From contig JAHENA010000012.1 of assembly GCA_024643405.1 (NCBI GenBank), forward strand, positions 1 to 47,543: DNA of 47,543 nucleotides, read 5' to 3'. The stretch's first letter is position 1. Every line of letters starts with the position of its first letter. Shown here piece after piece: positions 8,459 to 17,827 of the stretch. The stretch comes from Flavobacteriales bacterium (GTDB taxonomy: Bacteria; Bacteroidota; Bacteroidia; Flavobacteriales; Flavobacteriaceae). Below the pieces are notes generated by a model, which worked only from the letters and a program-made list of their open reading frames with translations, was not told the DNA's origin and did not search any database. A program made the position numbers and the translations under genes.

Positions 8459-9388
8459 TTAATGTTTAATTTTTGAGGCTAAAAGATATATTACAGCCAT
8501 TCTGATAGCAACACCATTTTGAACCTGCTCCAAAATAATAGACTGCTTAGAATCAGCTACATCACTTGTTATTTCCACACCTCTATTTATGGGACCTGGA
8601 TGCATAATGGTTATGTCTTTATCTAAAGAATCTAATAATTCTTTATTAACTCCAAATTGCTGGGTATATTCACGTGTTGAAGGAAAATAACTAATATCCA
8701 TGCGCTCATTTTGAACGCGTAACATATTGGCTACATCACACCAGTTCAATGCTTTCCTTAAATCCGTTTCAACTTTAACCCCTAATTTATCAATGTATTT
8801 TGGAATTAATGTTTTAGGTCCGCAAACCATCACGTTAGCCCCTTGAAGTTGTAAGGCAAAAATATTTGATAGTGCAACTCTACTATGCAAAATATCCCCT
8901 ACAATGACAATGTTTTTTCCTTTTACTTCGCCATGCTTTTCTCTGATGGAATAAGAATCTAATAATGCCTGAGTAGGATGTTCATGGGCACCATCTCCAG
9001 CATTTACAATACTTGCTTTTACATTCTTTGATAAGAAGACACCTGCACCAGGATTAGGATGCCTCATAACCACCATATCAACTTTCATTGATAAAATATT
9101 ATTAACGGTGTCAATAAGGGTTTCCCCTTTTTTTACAGAAGATTGAGCCGATGAAAAATTAATAACATCTGCAGATAACCTTTTTTCTGCTAATTCGAAG
9201 GATAATTTTGTTCTGGTAGAATTTTCAAAAAATAAATTGGCAATAGTTATATCTCTAAGCGAAGGCACTTTTTTAATGGGTCTGTTGATTACTTCTTTAA
9301 AATGATCTGCAGTTTCAAAAATAAGTTGGATATCTTGTTTGTTAAGATATTTGATTCCTAATAAGTGATTGACACTTAATTCGCTCAT
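8459..9388 (-). CDS. pyrB: Aspartate carbamoyltransferase, catalytic subunit
   Basis: A 309-residue enzyme that joins carbamoyl phosphate and aspartate in the first committed step of pyrimidine synthesis (E. coli 311). The carbamoyl phosphate motif STRTKLSFE begins at residue 57; HPTQALLD is at 137-144 and HPGPINRG at 263-270. No pyrI regulatory subunit is adjacent. It follows pyrR by 10 bases, consistent with control by the PyrR protein. Confidence 0.97.
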   Translation of the reverse strand: MSELSVNHLLGIKYLNKQDIQLIFETADHFKEVINRPIKKVPSLRDITIANLFFENSTRTKLSFELAEKRLSADVINFSSAQSSVKKGETLIDTVNNILSMKVDMVVMRHPNPGAGVFLSKNVKASIVNAGDGAHEHPTQALLDSYSIREKHGEVKGKNIVIVGDILHSRVALSNIFALQLQGANVMVCGPKTLIPKYIDKLGVKVETDLRKALNWCDVANMLRVQNERMDISYFPSTREYTQQFGVNKELLDSLDKDITIMHPGPINRGVEITSDVADSKQSIILEQVQNGVAIRMAVIYLLASKIKH

Positions 9389-9398
9389 GGGAAATATA

Positions 9399-9938
9399 TT
9401 ATTTATTTATTAAGTAAACAGAATCTTCTCCATCATTTTCCTTCCAGTTCACTTTTACTTTTTCATTATTTATAACATCAACCTGTCGACCCCTATAATC
9501 TGGTTGAATGGGTAAATGTCTACTAAATCGTCTGTCAATCAAAGTAAGTAATTGAATTTCATTAGGCCTGCCAAAAGATTGAATAGCCGTCAAAGCCGCC
9601 CTAATACTTCTTCCGGTATAAAGCACATCATCAATAAATACAATCGTTTTATCTTCTACCAAAAAATTAATATCTGTAGTATTAGCTTCCAGAGGTTTTT
9701 CACCCCTTCTAAAATCATCTCTAAAAAAAGTAATATCTAGAAGGCCTAATTGAATATTTTTAACTTTATAGTCTTCTCTCAAAATTTTCGCAATCCTATT
9801 GGCTAAAAATACCCCACGTGGCTGTAAGCCAATTAAAACGGTATTAGAGAAATCATTATGTTTTTCAATAAGCTGACAAGCCAAACGGTGAAGAATGATG
9901 TTTACCTCTTTTGCGTTAAGTAAAACTTTTTGACTCAT
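9399..9938 (-). CDS. pyrR: Bifunctional PyrR regulator / uracil phosphoribosyltransferase
   Basis: A 179-residue phosphoribosyltransferase-fold protein (B. subtilis PyrR 181). The PRPP-binding motif VFIDDVLYTGRS is at residues 100-111, and the family segments GLQPRGVFLANRI and LLTLIDRRFSRHLPIQPDY are present. In Bacillus PyrR senses UMP and binds pyr mRNA leaders. Here it is the first gene of pyrR-pyrB-STAS-like-rnz. A 16-base hairpin sequence sits six bases before its start codon and could be an autoregulatory site; this is inference. Confidence 0.94.
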   Translation of the reverse strand: MSQKVLLNAKEVNIILHRLACQLIEKHNDFSNTVLIGLQPRGVFLANRIAKILREDYKVKNIQLGLLDITFFRDDFRRGEKPLEANTTDINFLVEDKTIVFIDDVLYTGRSIRAALTAIQSFGRPNEIQLLTLIDRRFSRHLPIQPDYRGRQVDVINNEKVKVNWKENDGEDSVYLINK

Positions 9939-9944
9939 ATACTA

Positions 9945-9960
9945 TCCAAACGTATTTGGA
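9945..9960 (-). promoter_or_regulatory. Hairpin sequence next to the pyrR start codon
   Basis: TCCAAA-cgta-TTTGGA is a perfect 6-bp inverted repeat with a 4-base loop. With transcription starting from the -7 box at 9971-9964, it would form at the extreme 5' end of the mRNA, 6 bases before the ATG, where it could limit ribosome access. Confidence 0.45.
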
Positions 9961-9963
9961 GTA

Positions 9964-9971
9964 CAAAGGTA
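9964..9971 (-). promoter_or_regulatory. -7 box for the pyrR operon
   Basis: TACCTTTG on the minus strand fits TAnnTTTG, 26 bases before the pyrR start. It lies downstream of the rpsA terminator hairpin, so the operon has its own promoter. No clear -33 element was seen. Confidence 0.5.
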
Positions 9972-10007
9972 ATGCAAAATTTTAAAAATTTTAGTTTTTA
10001 AAAAAGT

Positions 10008-10041
10008 TTAATAAAAAAGCCTCCAATTTCTTGAAGGCTTT
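10008..10041 (-). terminator. Rho-independent terminator after rpsA
   Basis: On the minus strand AAAGCCTTCAA pairs with TTGGAGGCTTT (one mismatch) and is followed by a T-run (10015 downward). It lies 45 bases after the rpsA stop. Confidence 0.8.
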
Positions 10042-10085
10042 AATTTTATAAATAGTTACCTGTTTACACAGGAAAGGCAAACTTA

Positions 10086-11945
10086 CTATTTCTTAGCCTT
10101 TGGCTTAGCTTTTGAAGTTTTTCCGTCCATTTTATCTTTAAGAGCTTGTAACTGATCATTAGCATCACCAAGTGTAGGTTTTGCTTCAGCAGCAACAGCA
10201 GCAGCTTTTTTGACTGCAGCCTTAACGTTTGCAGCCTCTTCAGCTCTAAAAATAGCTGTATGAGATGCTACTACACGTTTAAACTCTTTATTGAATTCAA
10301 TAATTTTAAATTCAGCAGATTCTCCTTTTTTAAGTTTCTTACCGTCTTCTTTTTCAAGGTGACGAGAAGGTACAAAAGCTACGATATCTTCATTGAATTC
10401 AACGGTAGCGCCTTTATCAACGATTTCAGTAATTTCAGCTGTATGAACCGTATCTAATGCGAAATCTGTTTCATAAATATCCCATGGATTATCAGTAGTT
10501 TGCTTGTGACCTAAACTTAATTTACGTCCTTCAACATCTAATTCTAATACTACCACATCTAATTTATCTCCAACAGCACAGAATTCACTTGGATGTTTGA
10601 TTTTCTTAGTCCAAGATAAATCAGAGATATAAATTAACCCATCAATACCTTCTTCTAATTCAACAAATACACCAAAGTTTGTGAAGTTACGCACCACACC
10701 AACATGCTTAGATCCTACAGGATATTTGCCTGTAATATCTGTCCATGGGTCTGGAGTAATTTGTTTGATACCTAGTGACATTTTACGCTCTTCTCTATCT
10801 AAAGTTAAGATAACCGCTTGAACTTCATCTCCAACAGAAACGAAATCTTGAGCTGAACGTAAGTGAGTAGACCATGACATTTCGGACACGTGAATCAACC
10901 CTTCAACACCATCAGCAACTTCAATAAATGCACCGTAATCTGCAATAACAACTACTTTACCTTTTACTTTATCACCAACTTTAACAGTATCAGCAAGTGC
11001 TTCCCACGGATGTTTGCTTAATTGTTTTAATCCTAACTGAATTCTAGATTTGTTTTCATCAAAATCAAGAATTACTACGTTAAGTTTTTGATCCAATTCA
11101 ACAATTTCATTTGGATGATTAATTCTAGACCATGATAAATCTGTAATGTGAATTAAACCATCAACACCTCCAAGATCAATAAACACACCGTAAGACGTAA
11201 TGTTTTTAACAATACCTTCAAGTACTTGCCCTTTTTCTAATTGTCCAATGATTTCTTTTTTCTGTTCTTCAATATCAGCTTCAATTAAAGCTTTATGAGA
11301 AACGACTACGTTTTTGAATTCGTGATTGATTTTAACAACCTTAAATTCCATAGTTTTATTTACATACTGATCGTAATCTCTAATTGGCTTCACGTCAATT
11401 TGAGAACCTGGCAAGAATGCTTCAATACCGAATACATCTACAATCATTCCACCTTTAGTTCTACACTTAACAAAACCATTTACGATTTCACCAGTTTCAT
11501 GAGCCGCATTCACACGATCCCATGCTTTGATGACACGAGCTTTTCTGTGAGATAATACTAATTGTCCTGTTGCATCTTCACGAACATCAATTAATACTTC
11601 AACTTTATCTCCTACTTTTAAGTTTGGATTGTAACGGAATTCGTTTAAAGAAATAACTCCTTCAGATTTAGCGTTAATGTCAATAATAGCATCACGATCA
11701 GAGATGTGAACTACTTTTCCAATAACCACTTCATCATTAAGAGTGTCAACGAAATTTTCTGCTACTAATTTTTCAAATTCTTTAAGTTGTTTGTCATCAA
11801 CCTCATCAATACCTTCTTGGTAATTATGCCAGTTGAAATCTTTTAAGAATTTTTCAGGATTTGCTTGAGCTTCAGATACTACTGGAGCTTCTACAGTTGT
11901 TGCTTCAACAGCCTCAACTTCAGCTTTTTTTGCTTTTTCAGCCAT
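10086..11945 (-). CDS. rpsA: 30S ribosomal protein S1
   Basis: A 619-residue RNA-binding protein that helps load mRNA on the 30S subunit. After an Ala/Glu-rich extension of about 30 residues, six S1 (OB-fold) repeats can be followed: about 75-140, 155-222, 238-306, 322-392, 409-478 and 494-560. The middle repeats carry the typical YGVFIDLGGVDGLIHITDLSW, YGAFIEVADGVEGLIHVSEM and FGVFVELEEGIDGLIYISDL. The C-terminus is Lys/Ala-rich (KPKAKK). It is longer than E. coli S1 (557) because of the tails. The roughly 270-base upstream gap holds a -7 box at 12075-12068, giving a leader of about 115 bases. Confidence 0.96.
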   Translation of the reverse strand: MAEKAKKAEVEAVEATTVEAPVVSEAQANPEKFLKDFNWHNYQEGIDEVDDKQLKEFEKLVAENFVDTLNDEVVIGKVVHISDRDAIIDINAKSEGVISLNEFRYNPNLKVGDKVEVLIDVREDATGQLVLSHRKARVIKAWDRVNAAHETGEIVNGFVKCRTKGGMIVDVFGIEAFLPGSQIDVKPIRDYDQYVNKTMEFKVVKINHEFKNVVVSHKALIEADIEEQKKEIIGQLEKGQVLEGIVKNITSYGVFIDLGGVDGLIHITDLSWSRINHPNEIVELDQKLNVVILDFDENKSRIQLGLKQLSKHPWEALADTVKVGDKVKGKVVVIADYGAFIEVADGVEGLIHVSEMSWSTHLRSAQDFVSVGDEVQAVILTLDREERKMSLGIKQITPDPWTDITGKYPVGSKHVGVVRNFTNFGVFVELEEGIDGLIYISDLSWTKKIKHPSEFCAVGDKLDVVVLELDVEGRKLSLGHKQTTDNPWDIYETDFALDTVHTAEITEIVDKGATVEFNEDIVAFVPSRHLEKEDGKKLKKGESAEFKIIEFNKEFKRVVASHTAIFRAEEAANVKAAVKKAAAVAAEAKPTLGDANDQLQALKDKMDGKTSKAKPKAKK

Positions 11946-12067
11946 GTGCTGATTAAATTTTGTATTCTGTTATGTTCTGGAAGATTTTAAGCGATAAACA
12001 CACAGAAGTGTTATTTTATTTTTAGTTTCATTCCTTTTATCATTCCAATAATTCGCTAAAAGGAGTG

Positions 12068-12075
12068 CAAAAATA
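12068..12075 (-). promoter_or_regulatory. -7 box upstream of rpsA
   Basis: TATTTTTG on the minus strand fits TAnnTTTG. The leader to the rpsA start would be about 115 bases and includes a short hairpin sequence (AACAC at 11997-12001 with GTGTT at 12008-12012). The rest of the 273-base gap to the Kbp-like gene shows nothing else that I can name. Confidence 0.4.
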
Positions 12076-12218
12076 CACATTTTGAACAAAATAGCCTAAT
12101 AACCTTAAAATATTTTAATTTATGATTTTCAAGACTTTAAATAATATTAATAATTAAAACTTTTTGACATTTGTTTTGCTATATTTAGAAAGTTGAAACA
12201 TATTAAATAATTTAAATT

Positions 12219-12599
12219 ATGGCAGTAAAATCAAAATACCAAGCAGTATTAGACTTAGGTGAAAAATTAGGCATTAAAGAAGGTGATGTATCTGAAGAAA
12301 ATGGCGTTTTAAAGGTAAAAGGGATCGCGCAAACACAGTATGAAAAAAACATGCTTTGGGATAAGATAAAAGAAATTGGTGGTGAAAGCCCAAAAGATAT
12401 AGTAGCTAATATCAAGGTTGCCGATACTAGTGTTTTTCATAGACATACTGTTAAAAGTGGTGAAACTTTGGGGAAAATAGCAAAACAATATTACGGTAAT
12501 GCTTCAAAATATCAGGCTATTTTTAAAGCCAATTCTAATATCTTGAAAAATCCGGATTTAATTCATCCAGGTCAAGAATTAATTATTCCGAATCTATAA
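12219..12599 (+). CDS. BON and LysM domain protein (Kbp/YgaU-like)
   Basis: A 126-residue protein without a signal peptide. Residues about 12-66 resemble a BON domain (SEENGVLKVKGIAQTQYEKN). Residues about 75-124 are a LysM domain (HTVKSGETLGKIAKQYYGN to HPGQELIIPNL). The same order is found in E. coli Kbp (YgaU, 149 residues), a cytoplasmic potassium-binding protein. Lack of a signal peptide supports a cytoplasmic role here rather than peptidoglycan binding. It stands alone, divergent from rpsA and convergent with cmk through a shared terminator. Confidence 0.85.
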   Translation: MAVKSKYQAVLDLGEKLGIKEGDVSEENGVLKVKGIAQTQYEKNMLWDKIKEIGGESPKDIVANIKVADTSVFHRHTVKSGETLGKIAKQYYGNASKYQAIFKANSNILKNPDLIHPGQELIIPNL

Positions 12600-12616
12600 T
12601 CGTTTAGAAATTAAAT

Positions 12617-12650
12617 AAAAAAAGACAATCATTCAGATTGTCTTTTTTTT
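12617..12650. terminator. Bidirectional terminator between the Kbp-like gene and cmk
   Basis: AAAGACAATC (12621-12630) and GATTGTCTTT (12636-12645) pair perfectly around a 5-base loop, with an A-run before and a T-run after. It touches the cmk stop codon, so it serves both converging genes. Confidence 0.9.
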
Positions 12651-13344
12651 ATTTATTTAAAGCTTCCTCCGCCAATTTTAAAATGGTAGTAAATTGCTCA
12701 TCCAGAGACATTTTTGAATTATCTATTTCAATAGCGTCATCTGCTTTATAAAGAGGAGAATCTTCACGCGTAGAATCTAAATAATCACGTTCTTGAACAT
12801 TCTTTAAAACATCTTCATATACCACATTTTCTCCTTTAGATTTCAGTTCATGAAATCGTCTTATGGCTCTAGTATCAGATGAGGCAGTCATAAAAAGTTT
12901 TAGTTCTGCTTTTGGAAAAACCACGGTTCCAATATCTCTTCCATCCATCACTATCCCTTTATTAATACCCATTTTTTGTTGTTGTAAAACCAGTTGTTGC
13001 CTCACTTCAGGTACTGCAGACACTTTACTCACAAAATTTGAAACTTCTAAAGTTCTGATTTGCTTTTCAACATTTTCTCCATTTAAATACATCTCTGCAA
13101 ACCCTAGGCTCTTATTAAACTTAAAACTTATATCTATGTTTTTAAGTTTTGAAAGCAGACCATTTATGTTGAATTTTTCTAAATCAATAAATCCTTGAGT
13201 CATTGCAAAAAAAGTAACGGCTCTATACATGGCTCCAGAATCAATATAGATATAACCTAAATGTTTGGCTATTTGTTTTGCAACCGTGCTCTTTCCTGTT
13301 GAAGAAAAACCGTCTATGGCAATTATTATTTTTTGTTGGTTCAT
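12649..13344 (-). CDS. cmk: (d)CMP kinase
   Basis: A 231-residue P-loop kinase that phosphorylates CMP and dCMP (E. coli 227). The ATP-binding loop GFSSTGKST is at residues 12-20. YIDSGAMYRAVTFFA and VMDGRDIGTVVFPKAELKLF are characteristic of CMP kinase. It begins 2 bases after the porQ stop, so both are read as one unit; this pairing of a T9SS gene with a nucleotide kinase is found in other flavobacteria, to my knowledge. Confidence 0.96.
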   Translation of the reverse strand: MNQQKIIIAIDGFSSTGKSTVAKQIAKHLGYIYIDSGAMYRAVTFFAMTQGFIDLEKFNINGLLSKLKNIDISFKFNKSLGFAEMYLNGENVEKQIRTLEVSNFVSKVSAVPEVRQQLVLQQQKMGINKGIVMDGRDIGTVVFPKAELKLFMTASSDTRAIRRFHELKSKGENVVYEDVLKNVQERDYLDSTREDSPLYKADDAIEIDNSKMSLDEQFTTILKLAEEALNK

Positions 13345-13346
13345 GA

Positions 13347-14366
13347 CTATCTTAAATCTATTTGCAAGCCAAAAAAGTTCGAATTGGCTGCGCTTGTATA
13401 TTTAGCATGGGTATAGCTAAATCGCATCTTTTTTAATTTTATTGAAAATCCTGCCGATAAACCTGAGAAATTCCTTTGGTCTAAAATCCTCAATTCTTCA
13501 GCCCTTCTAAAATTATAACCTAAACGGATATTAAATCCACCTTCCGGAAATATTTCTGCACCAATAATGGCATGTCTTATAACATTTCCAAGAAAACCAA
13601 TTTTCTCTTGCGTCTGATTTCCAGATAAATCTGTTGTTACTCGTGCAGGATTTGAAACTGCTATTGGCCATTTCTGTAAATTTTCAAGTGTAATATGCCA
13701 ACGAATAGGCACATTCTCTAAGCGTTGAGACATTCCAAAATCTACCTCAAATGGTAATGATTCATTCAATCCGGCGTAGGTAGTGATTTGAGTTCCAAAA
13801 TTTCTAACCACCAAAGCTGCATGAAAATCTAAATCTTTATTAATATAGAGTAATCCAAAATCTGAAGCTACTCCTAACGAATTATATTGTTCCAGTTTTG
13901 AAGTGATTAATTTAACATTAGCCCCAAAATAAAAATCACTATAACCTAGTTGCAAAGAATACCCTACTGATAAGGCAGCCTCATTCCCTGTAAATGTACC
14001 AGTAGAATTTCCGGTTTCATCATATCCATCAAAAGAACCGTAATTAATATAGGTCATACCGACATGAAAGGTTTGGGTGCGCCTATCAATTGTATAAGCA
14101 TAAGAAGCTGTTCCATAACTAATTCCTCCTAAATAACTTGTATAATTTAAGGCTAGCTGATTATCCATCTCAACATTTATTGTTGCGGGATTATAGAGAC
14201 CTTGTGCCACGTCATAATCTACATTTGTAATTACTTTACCACCAAGAGAAGCTTGTCTGGGTGATGACACCAAATTCAAAAATTGATAGGTAGACTCCCC
14301 ACCAACCTGTGCTCTGGAAACCATACTAATAAGTAAACAAAAAAGGGGAATTATTTTCTTTAACAT
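13347..14366 (-). CDS. porQ: Type IX secretion system protein PorQ
   Basis: A 339-residue outer-membrane beta-barrel protein of the PorV/FadL-like fold. A signal peptide covers residues 1-19 (MLKKIIPLFCLLISMVSRA). The mature start VGGESTYQFLNLVSSPRQASLGG, with ASLGG and NPATI, is the typical PorQ N-terminus. In Porphyromonas PorQ works with PorZ in the attachment complex of the type IX secretion system. No porU, porV or porZ gene is in the window. It is followed by cmk after 2 bases and preceded by the lon terminator. Confidence 0.93.
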   Translation of the reverse strand: MLKKIIPLFCLLISMVSRAQVGGESTYQFLNLVSSPRQASLGGKVITNVDYDVAQGLYNPATINVEMDNQLALNYTSYLGGISYGTASYAYTIDRRTQTFHVGMTYINYGSFDGYDETGNSTGTFTGNEAALSVGYSLQLGYSDFYFGANVKLITSKLEQYNSLGVASDFGLLYINKDLDFHAALVVRNFGTQITTYAGLNESLPFEVDFGMSQRLENVPIRWHITLENLQKWPIAVSNPARVTTDLSGNQTQEKIGFLGNVIRHAIIGAEIFPEGGFNIRLGYNFRRAEELRILDQRNFSGLSAGFSIKLKKMRFSYTHAKYTSAANSNFFGLQIDLR

Positions 14367-14429
14367 ATAAAGTACAAAGTAACTAAATCTATCTTAGAAC
14401 GACTGTAGCATCGAATTATTTTAAATAAT

Positions 14430-14454
14430 AAAAAACCTCGAACTTAATCGAGGT
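14430..14454 (-). terminator. Rho-independent terminator after lon
   Basis: On the minus strand ACCTCGA and TCGAGGT (14454-14448 and 14441-14435) pair around a 6-base loop and are followed by a T-run. It begins 8 bases after the lon stop. Confidence 0.85.
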
Positions 14455-14461
14455 CTAAATT

Positions 14462-16912
14462 TTATAAAGTCTTGGCGTTTTGAACCTTTTGATTAGTTAT
14501 TGCTAATCTTATAACATCACTCATATCAGTTACATAGTGAAACGTTAAGCCTTTAAGATACTCAGGTTTAATTTCCTCAATATCTCTTCGGTTTTCTTCA
14601 CAAAGCAAAATTTCTTTAATTCTTGCTCTTTTAGCCGCTAAAATCTTTTCTTTGATCCCACCAACGGGTAACACTTTTCCCCGTAACGTTATTTCACCAG
14701 TCATAGCCAAACTTTTCTTTACTTTTCTCTGGGTAAACAAAGAAACTAATGAGGTTAACATGGTTACACCGGCACTTGGTCCATCTTTTGGCGTCGCACC
14801 TTCAGGAACATGAATATGTACATTATAGGAATCAAATACCGTTGGATTTATGCCAAATTCTTCAGCATTTGACTTTATATATTCCATGGCGATGGTAGCC
14901 GATTCTTTCATAACGGTTCCAAGGTTCCCTGTAATGGTTAAATTCCCTTTTCCTTTTGATAAAATGGATTCTATAAACAAAATATCACCACCCACACGGG
15001 TCCAGGCCAGACCAGTCACTACACCAGCGACATTATTGTTTTCGTATTTATCACGCTCCAATTTTGGGCCCCCTAATACTTCAATAATATCCTCATTTGA
15101 TATTTTAACATTATAAGACTCTTCCATCGCAATATTTTTAGCAGCATATCTTACCATCTTAGCAATTTGCTTTTCAAGGCTACGCACTCCCGACTCACGG
15201 GTGTAACCTTCCACGATTTTCTCTAATTGAGGTTTCGCTATTTTTAAATGATCATCTGTTAAACCGTGCTCTTTTAATTGTTTAGGAAGTAAATGACGTT
15301 TCCCAATTTCAACCTTTTCCTCAATGGTATAACCGGTTACATTGATAATTTCCATCCTATCAAGTAATGCCGGTTGAATAGTTGATAAACTATTACAAGT
15401 AGCAATAAACATGACTTTAGATAAATCATATCCCATTTCCAAGAAATTGTCATAAAACTCATTATTTTGTTCGGGATCCAGTACCTCTAACATAGCAGAT
15501 GAAGGATCTCCTTGATTTGAATTTGACAATTTATCTATTTCATCTAAAACAAAAACTGGATTTGATTTACCAGCTTTTTTTAAACTTTGAACTATTCGCC
15601 CTGGCATAGCACCAATATAGGTCTTTCTATGCCCTCTAATCTCTGCCTCATCACGCAGTCCGCCTAAAGAAATACGCACATACTCTCTTCCTAAAGCTTC
15701 TGCAATTGATTTCCCTAATGATGTTTTACCAACTCCTGGAGGGCCATATAGACATAAAATAGGTGATTTCATGTCATTTCTCAATTTTAAAACCGCCAAA
15801 TGTTCTATAATTCTGCGCTTCACATCTTCTAAACCAAAATGATCTCTGTCAAGAATTTTGCGTGCACGTTTTAAATCAAACTTATCTTTACTAAATTCAT
15901 TCCAGGGTAAATCTAAAAACAAGTCTAAATAATTTCTTTGAATGGAGTATTCTGCAACCTGTGGATTCATACGTTGCATTTTTGCCAGTTCTTTTTCAAA
16001 ATGACTCGCCACTTTTTCATCCCAAAGTTTACTCTTAGCCCTTATTCTCATTTCATCAATTTCCTCATCATGACTCACGCCACCTAATTCTTCTTGAATG
16101 GTTTTCATTTGTTGATGTAAGAAATATTCACGCTGCTGTTGGCTCATATCCATTTGAACCTTAGACTGAATATCATTTTTAAGCTCTAACTTTTGAAACT
16201 CCATATTCATGTATTTAAGAGTTTCTAAAGCGCGTTTTTTTAGGTCATTGATTTCCAATAAACTTTGCTTTTCAGCTACTGAAAGATTCATGTTTGAAGA
16301 CACAAAATTGACTAAAAATGACGTGCTTTCAATGTTTTTAATTGCGAAGGATGCTTCACTAGGAATATTAGGACTATCCTTAATAATTTGAAGTGCTAAG
16401 TCTTTTATAGAATCAATAATCGCTATAAATTCTTTATTACTTATAGCCGGTCTTGCTTCTGGAATTTCTCTTATAGTAGCATTCATATAAGGCTCTTCGG
16501 TAATTATTTCTGCTACTTTGAAACGTTTTTTACCTTGAATAATAACGGTTACATTACCATCAGGCATTTTTAATACACGTAAAATTCTGGCAACCGTTCC
16601 AGTAGCATGAATATCTTTCGCAGTAGGGTCTTCAATAGATTCATCCTTTTGAGCCACGACACCAATAACCTTGTTTCCTTTATTGGCATCATTGATTAGT
16701 TTTATAGACTTATCTCTTCCAGCTGTAATTGGGATAACTACACCCGGAAAAAGAACCGTATTTCTTAAAGGTAATATAGGTAAGATTTCAGGTAAAACTT
16801 CTTTATTTATCTCTTCTTCGTCTTCAGGGGTCATTAACGGAATCAATTCAGAATTTTCATCAAACTCTTGAAATGACAAACTGTCAAGACTTATAAAATT
16901 AGATTTCTTCAT
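14462..16912 (-). CDS. lon: ATP-dependent protease Lon
   Basis: An 816-residue cytoplasmic AAA+ protease (E. coli 784). Residues about 43-245 are the substrate-binding LAN domain ([19 protein letters not shown]). The Walker A loop GPPGVGKTS is near residue 389, followed by [10 protein letters not shown] as Walker B. The protease domain carries catalytic Ser713 in DGPSAG and the partner Lys in [13 protein letters not shown] about 43 residues later. The N-terminus is extended by about 40 acidic residues, common in Bacteroidota. A 201-base gap upstream holds a bulged inverted repeat at 16925-16952. Confidence 0.97.
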   Translation of the reverse strand: MKKSNFISLDSLSFQEFDENSELIPLMTPEDEEEINKEVLPEILPILPLRNTVLFPGVVIPITAGRDKSIKLINDANKGNKVIGVVAQKDESIEDPTAKDIHATGTVARILRVLKMPDGNVTVIIQGKKRFKVAEIITEEPYMNATIREIPEARPAISNKEFIAIIDSIKDLALQIIKDSPNIPSEASFAIKNIESTSFLVNFVSSNMNLSVAEKQSLLEINDLKKRALETLKYMNMEFQKLELKNDIQSKVQMDMSQQQREYFLHQQMKTIQEELGGVSHDEEIDEMRIRAKSKLWDEKVASHFEKELAKMQRMNPQVAEYSIQRNYLDLFLDLPWNEFSKDKFDLKRARKILDRDHFGLEDVKRRIIEHLAVLKLRNDMKSPILCLYGPPGVGKTSLGKSIAEALGREYVRISLGGLRDEAEIRGHRKTYIGAMPGRIVQSLKKAGKSNPVFVLDEIDKLSNSNQGDPSSAMLEVLDPEQNNEFYDNFLEMGYDLSKVMFIATCNSLSTIQPALLDRMEIINVTGYTIEEKVEIGKRHLLPKQLKEHGLTDDHLKIAKPQLEKIVEGYTRESGVRSLEKQIAKMVRYAAKNIAMEESYNVKISNEDIIEVLGGPKLERDKYENNNVAGVVTGLAWTRVGGDILFIESILSKGKGNLTITGNLGTVMKESATIAMEYIKSNAEEFGINPTVFDSYNVHIHVPEGATPKDGPSAGVTMLTSLVSLFTQRKVKKSLAMTGEITLRGKVLPVGGIKEKILAAKRARIKEILLCEENRRDIEEIKPEYLKGLTFHYVTDMSDVIRLAITNQKVQNAKTL

Positions 16913-16924
16913 ATATGTTTTTAA

Positions 16925-16952
16925 GCCAATATGTCATTTTAATACATATGGC
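16925..16952. repeat. Bulged inverted repeat just upstream of lon
   Basis: GCC-A-ATATGT (16925-16934) mirrors ACATATGGC (16944-16952) with one unpaired A. It lies 12 bases before the lon start and could be an operator or leader hairpin. No TAnnTTTG box was found in the 201-base gap. Confidence 0.35.
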
Positions 16953-17113
16953 GATTATTTATACTATTTCATGATTATAATAAAATACTGAATGTCAATA
17001 TATTAATTAAAGTATTCAATATTTATATAACAAATAAGGACAATACCCATGCCATAATAATTTTTCACCTCTTAAAAAGATTCAAACCTTATACTGAGAT
17101 TGAGATATACAGC

Positions 17114-17764
17114 TTATATTTTATCCATTTTTTTTAAAATAAAAAGCAAAACTATTGGAATAGCTAGCAATCCAATCATTAATAAGTTTTCTTTAAATAA
17201 CCATGATGCCAATATCAGCGTAATAACATACCCACCAATGGCACCTCCAAAATGGGCATCATGACCAATATTACCGACTCTGTTTTTCATTCCATAAATA
17301 GAATATAATAAATACCCTATTCCAAAAAGATAGGCGGGTATTGGAATAGGAATGAAAAACATATATAAACTCATTCCTGGCTTTAATAAAATAGCAGAAT
17401 AAATGACTCCCATGACTGCGCCACTGGCACCCACAGCACTATAATGATACTCCTCTTTATGAAAATATAATGACAACAAATTACCTAATAATAAACTTCC
17501 TACATATATTATGAGAAAACCATAAATACCCAAATCATTGATAACAATGTCAGCAAAAAAATATAAAGAAAACATATTAAAAAATAAATGCGAATTATCA
17601 ACATGTAAAAAGCCAGAGCTAAATAAACGGAATTGTTCCCCTCTTCTTAAAGCTCCAACATTAAATTTATATTTTTCGAAAAAACCAAAATCTCCGAATC
17701 CTTTATAAGAAATAATCACATTGGCTGCAATAATAATTATGGTTACTAAATCTAATTTGCCCAT
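17114..17764 (-). CDS. Rhomboid-family intramembrane serine protease
   Basis: A 216-residue integral membrane protein with about six hydrophobic segments. The catalytic Ser114 lies in GASGAVMG and the catalytic His171 in HDAHFGGAIGG, together with the HLFFNMFSLYFF motif (HxxxN) at residues 59-70. The family cleaves transmembrane substrates within the membrane. No extra cytoplasmic domain is present, as in short bacterial rhomboids. It is divergent from the acyltransferase gene with 63 bases between starts. Its substrate is unknown. Confidence 0.93.
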   Translation of the reverse strand: MGKLDLVTIIIIAANVIISYKGFGDFGFFEKYKFNVGALRRGEQFRLFSSGFLHVDNSHLFFNMFSLYFFADIVINDLGIYGFLIIYVGSLLLGNLLSLYFHKEEYHYSAVGASGAVMGVIYSAILLKPGMSLYMFFIPIPIPAYLFGIGYLLYSIYGMKNRVGNIGHDAHFGGAIGGYVITLILASWLFKENLLMIGLLAIPIVLLFILKKMDKI

Positions 17765-17795
17765 AAGGAATAAAAATTTTAAATAATTTAAGTTC

Positions 17796-17803
17796 TATAT
17801 TTG
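17796..17803 (+). promoter_or_regulatory. -7 box upstream of the acyltransferase gene
   Basis: TATATTTG fits TAnnTTTG and lies 24 bases before the start at 17828. It is 6 bases from a matching box on the other strand (17810-17817). Confidence 0.5.
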
Positions 17804-17809
17804 TTCCTG

Positions 17810-17817
17810 CAAATTTA
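17810..17817 (-). promoter_or_regulatory. -7 box upstream of the rhomboid gene
   Basis: TAAATTTG on the minus strand fits TAnnTTTG, about 45 bases before the rhomboid start. The two divergent boxes are so close that the promoters must overlap. Confidence 0.4.
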
Positions 17818-17827
17818 AAATTAAAAA

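Noticed and set aside
10008-10041. Hairpin upstream of pyrR as a PyrR-controlled attenuator
   Set aside because: The likely pyrR promoter box (9971-9964) lies downstream of this hairpin, and it follows the rpsA stop with a T-run, so it is the rpsA terminator.
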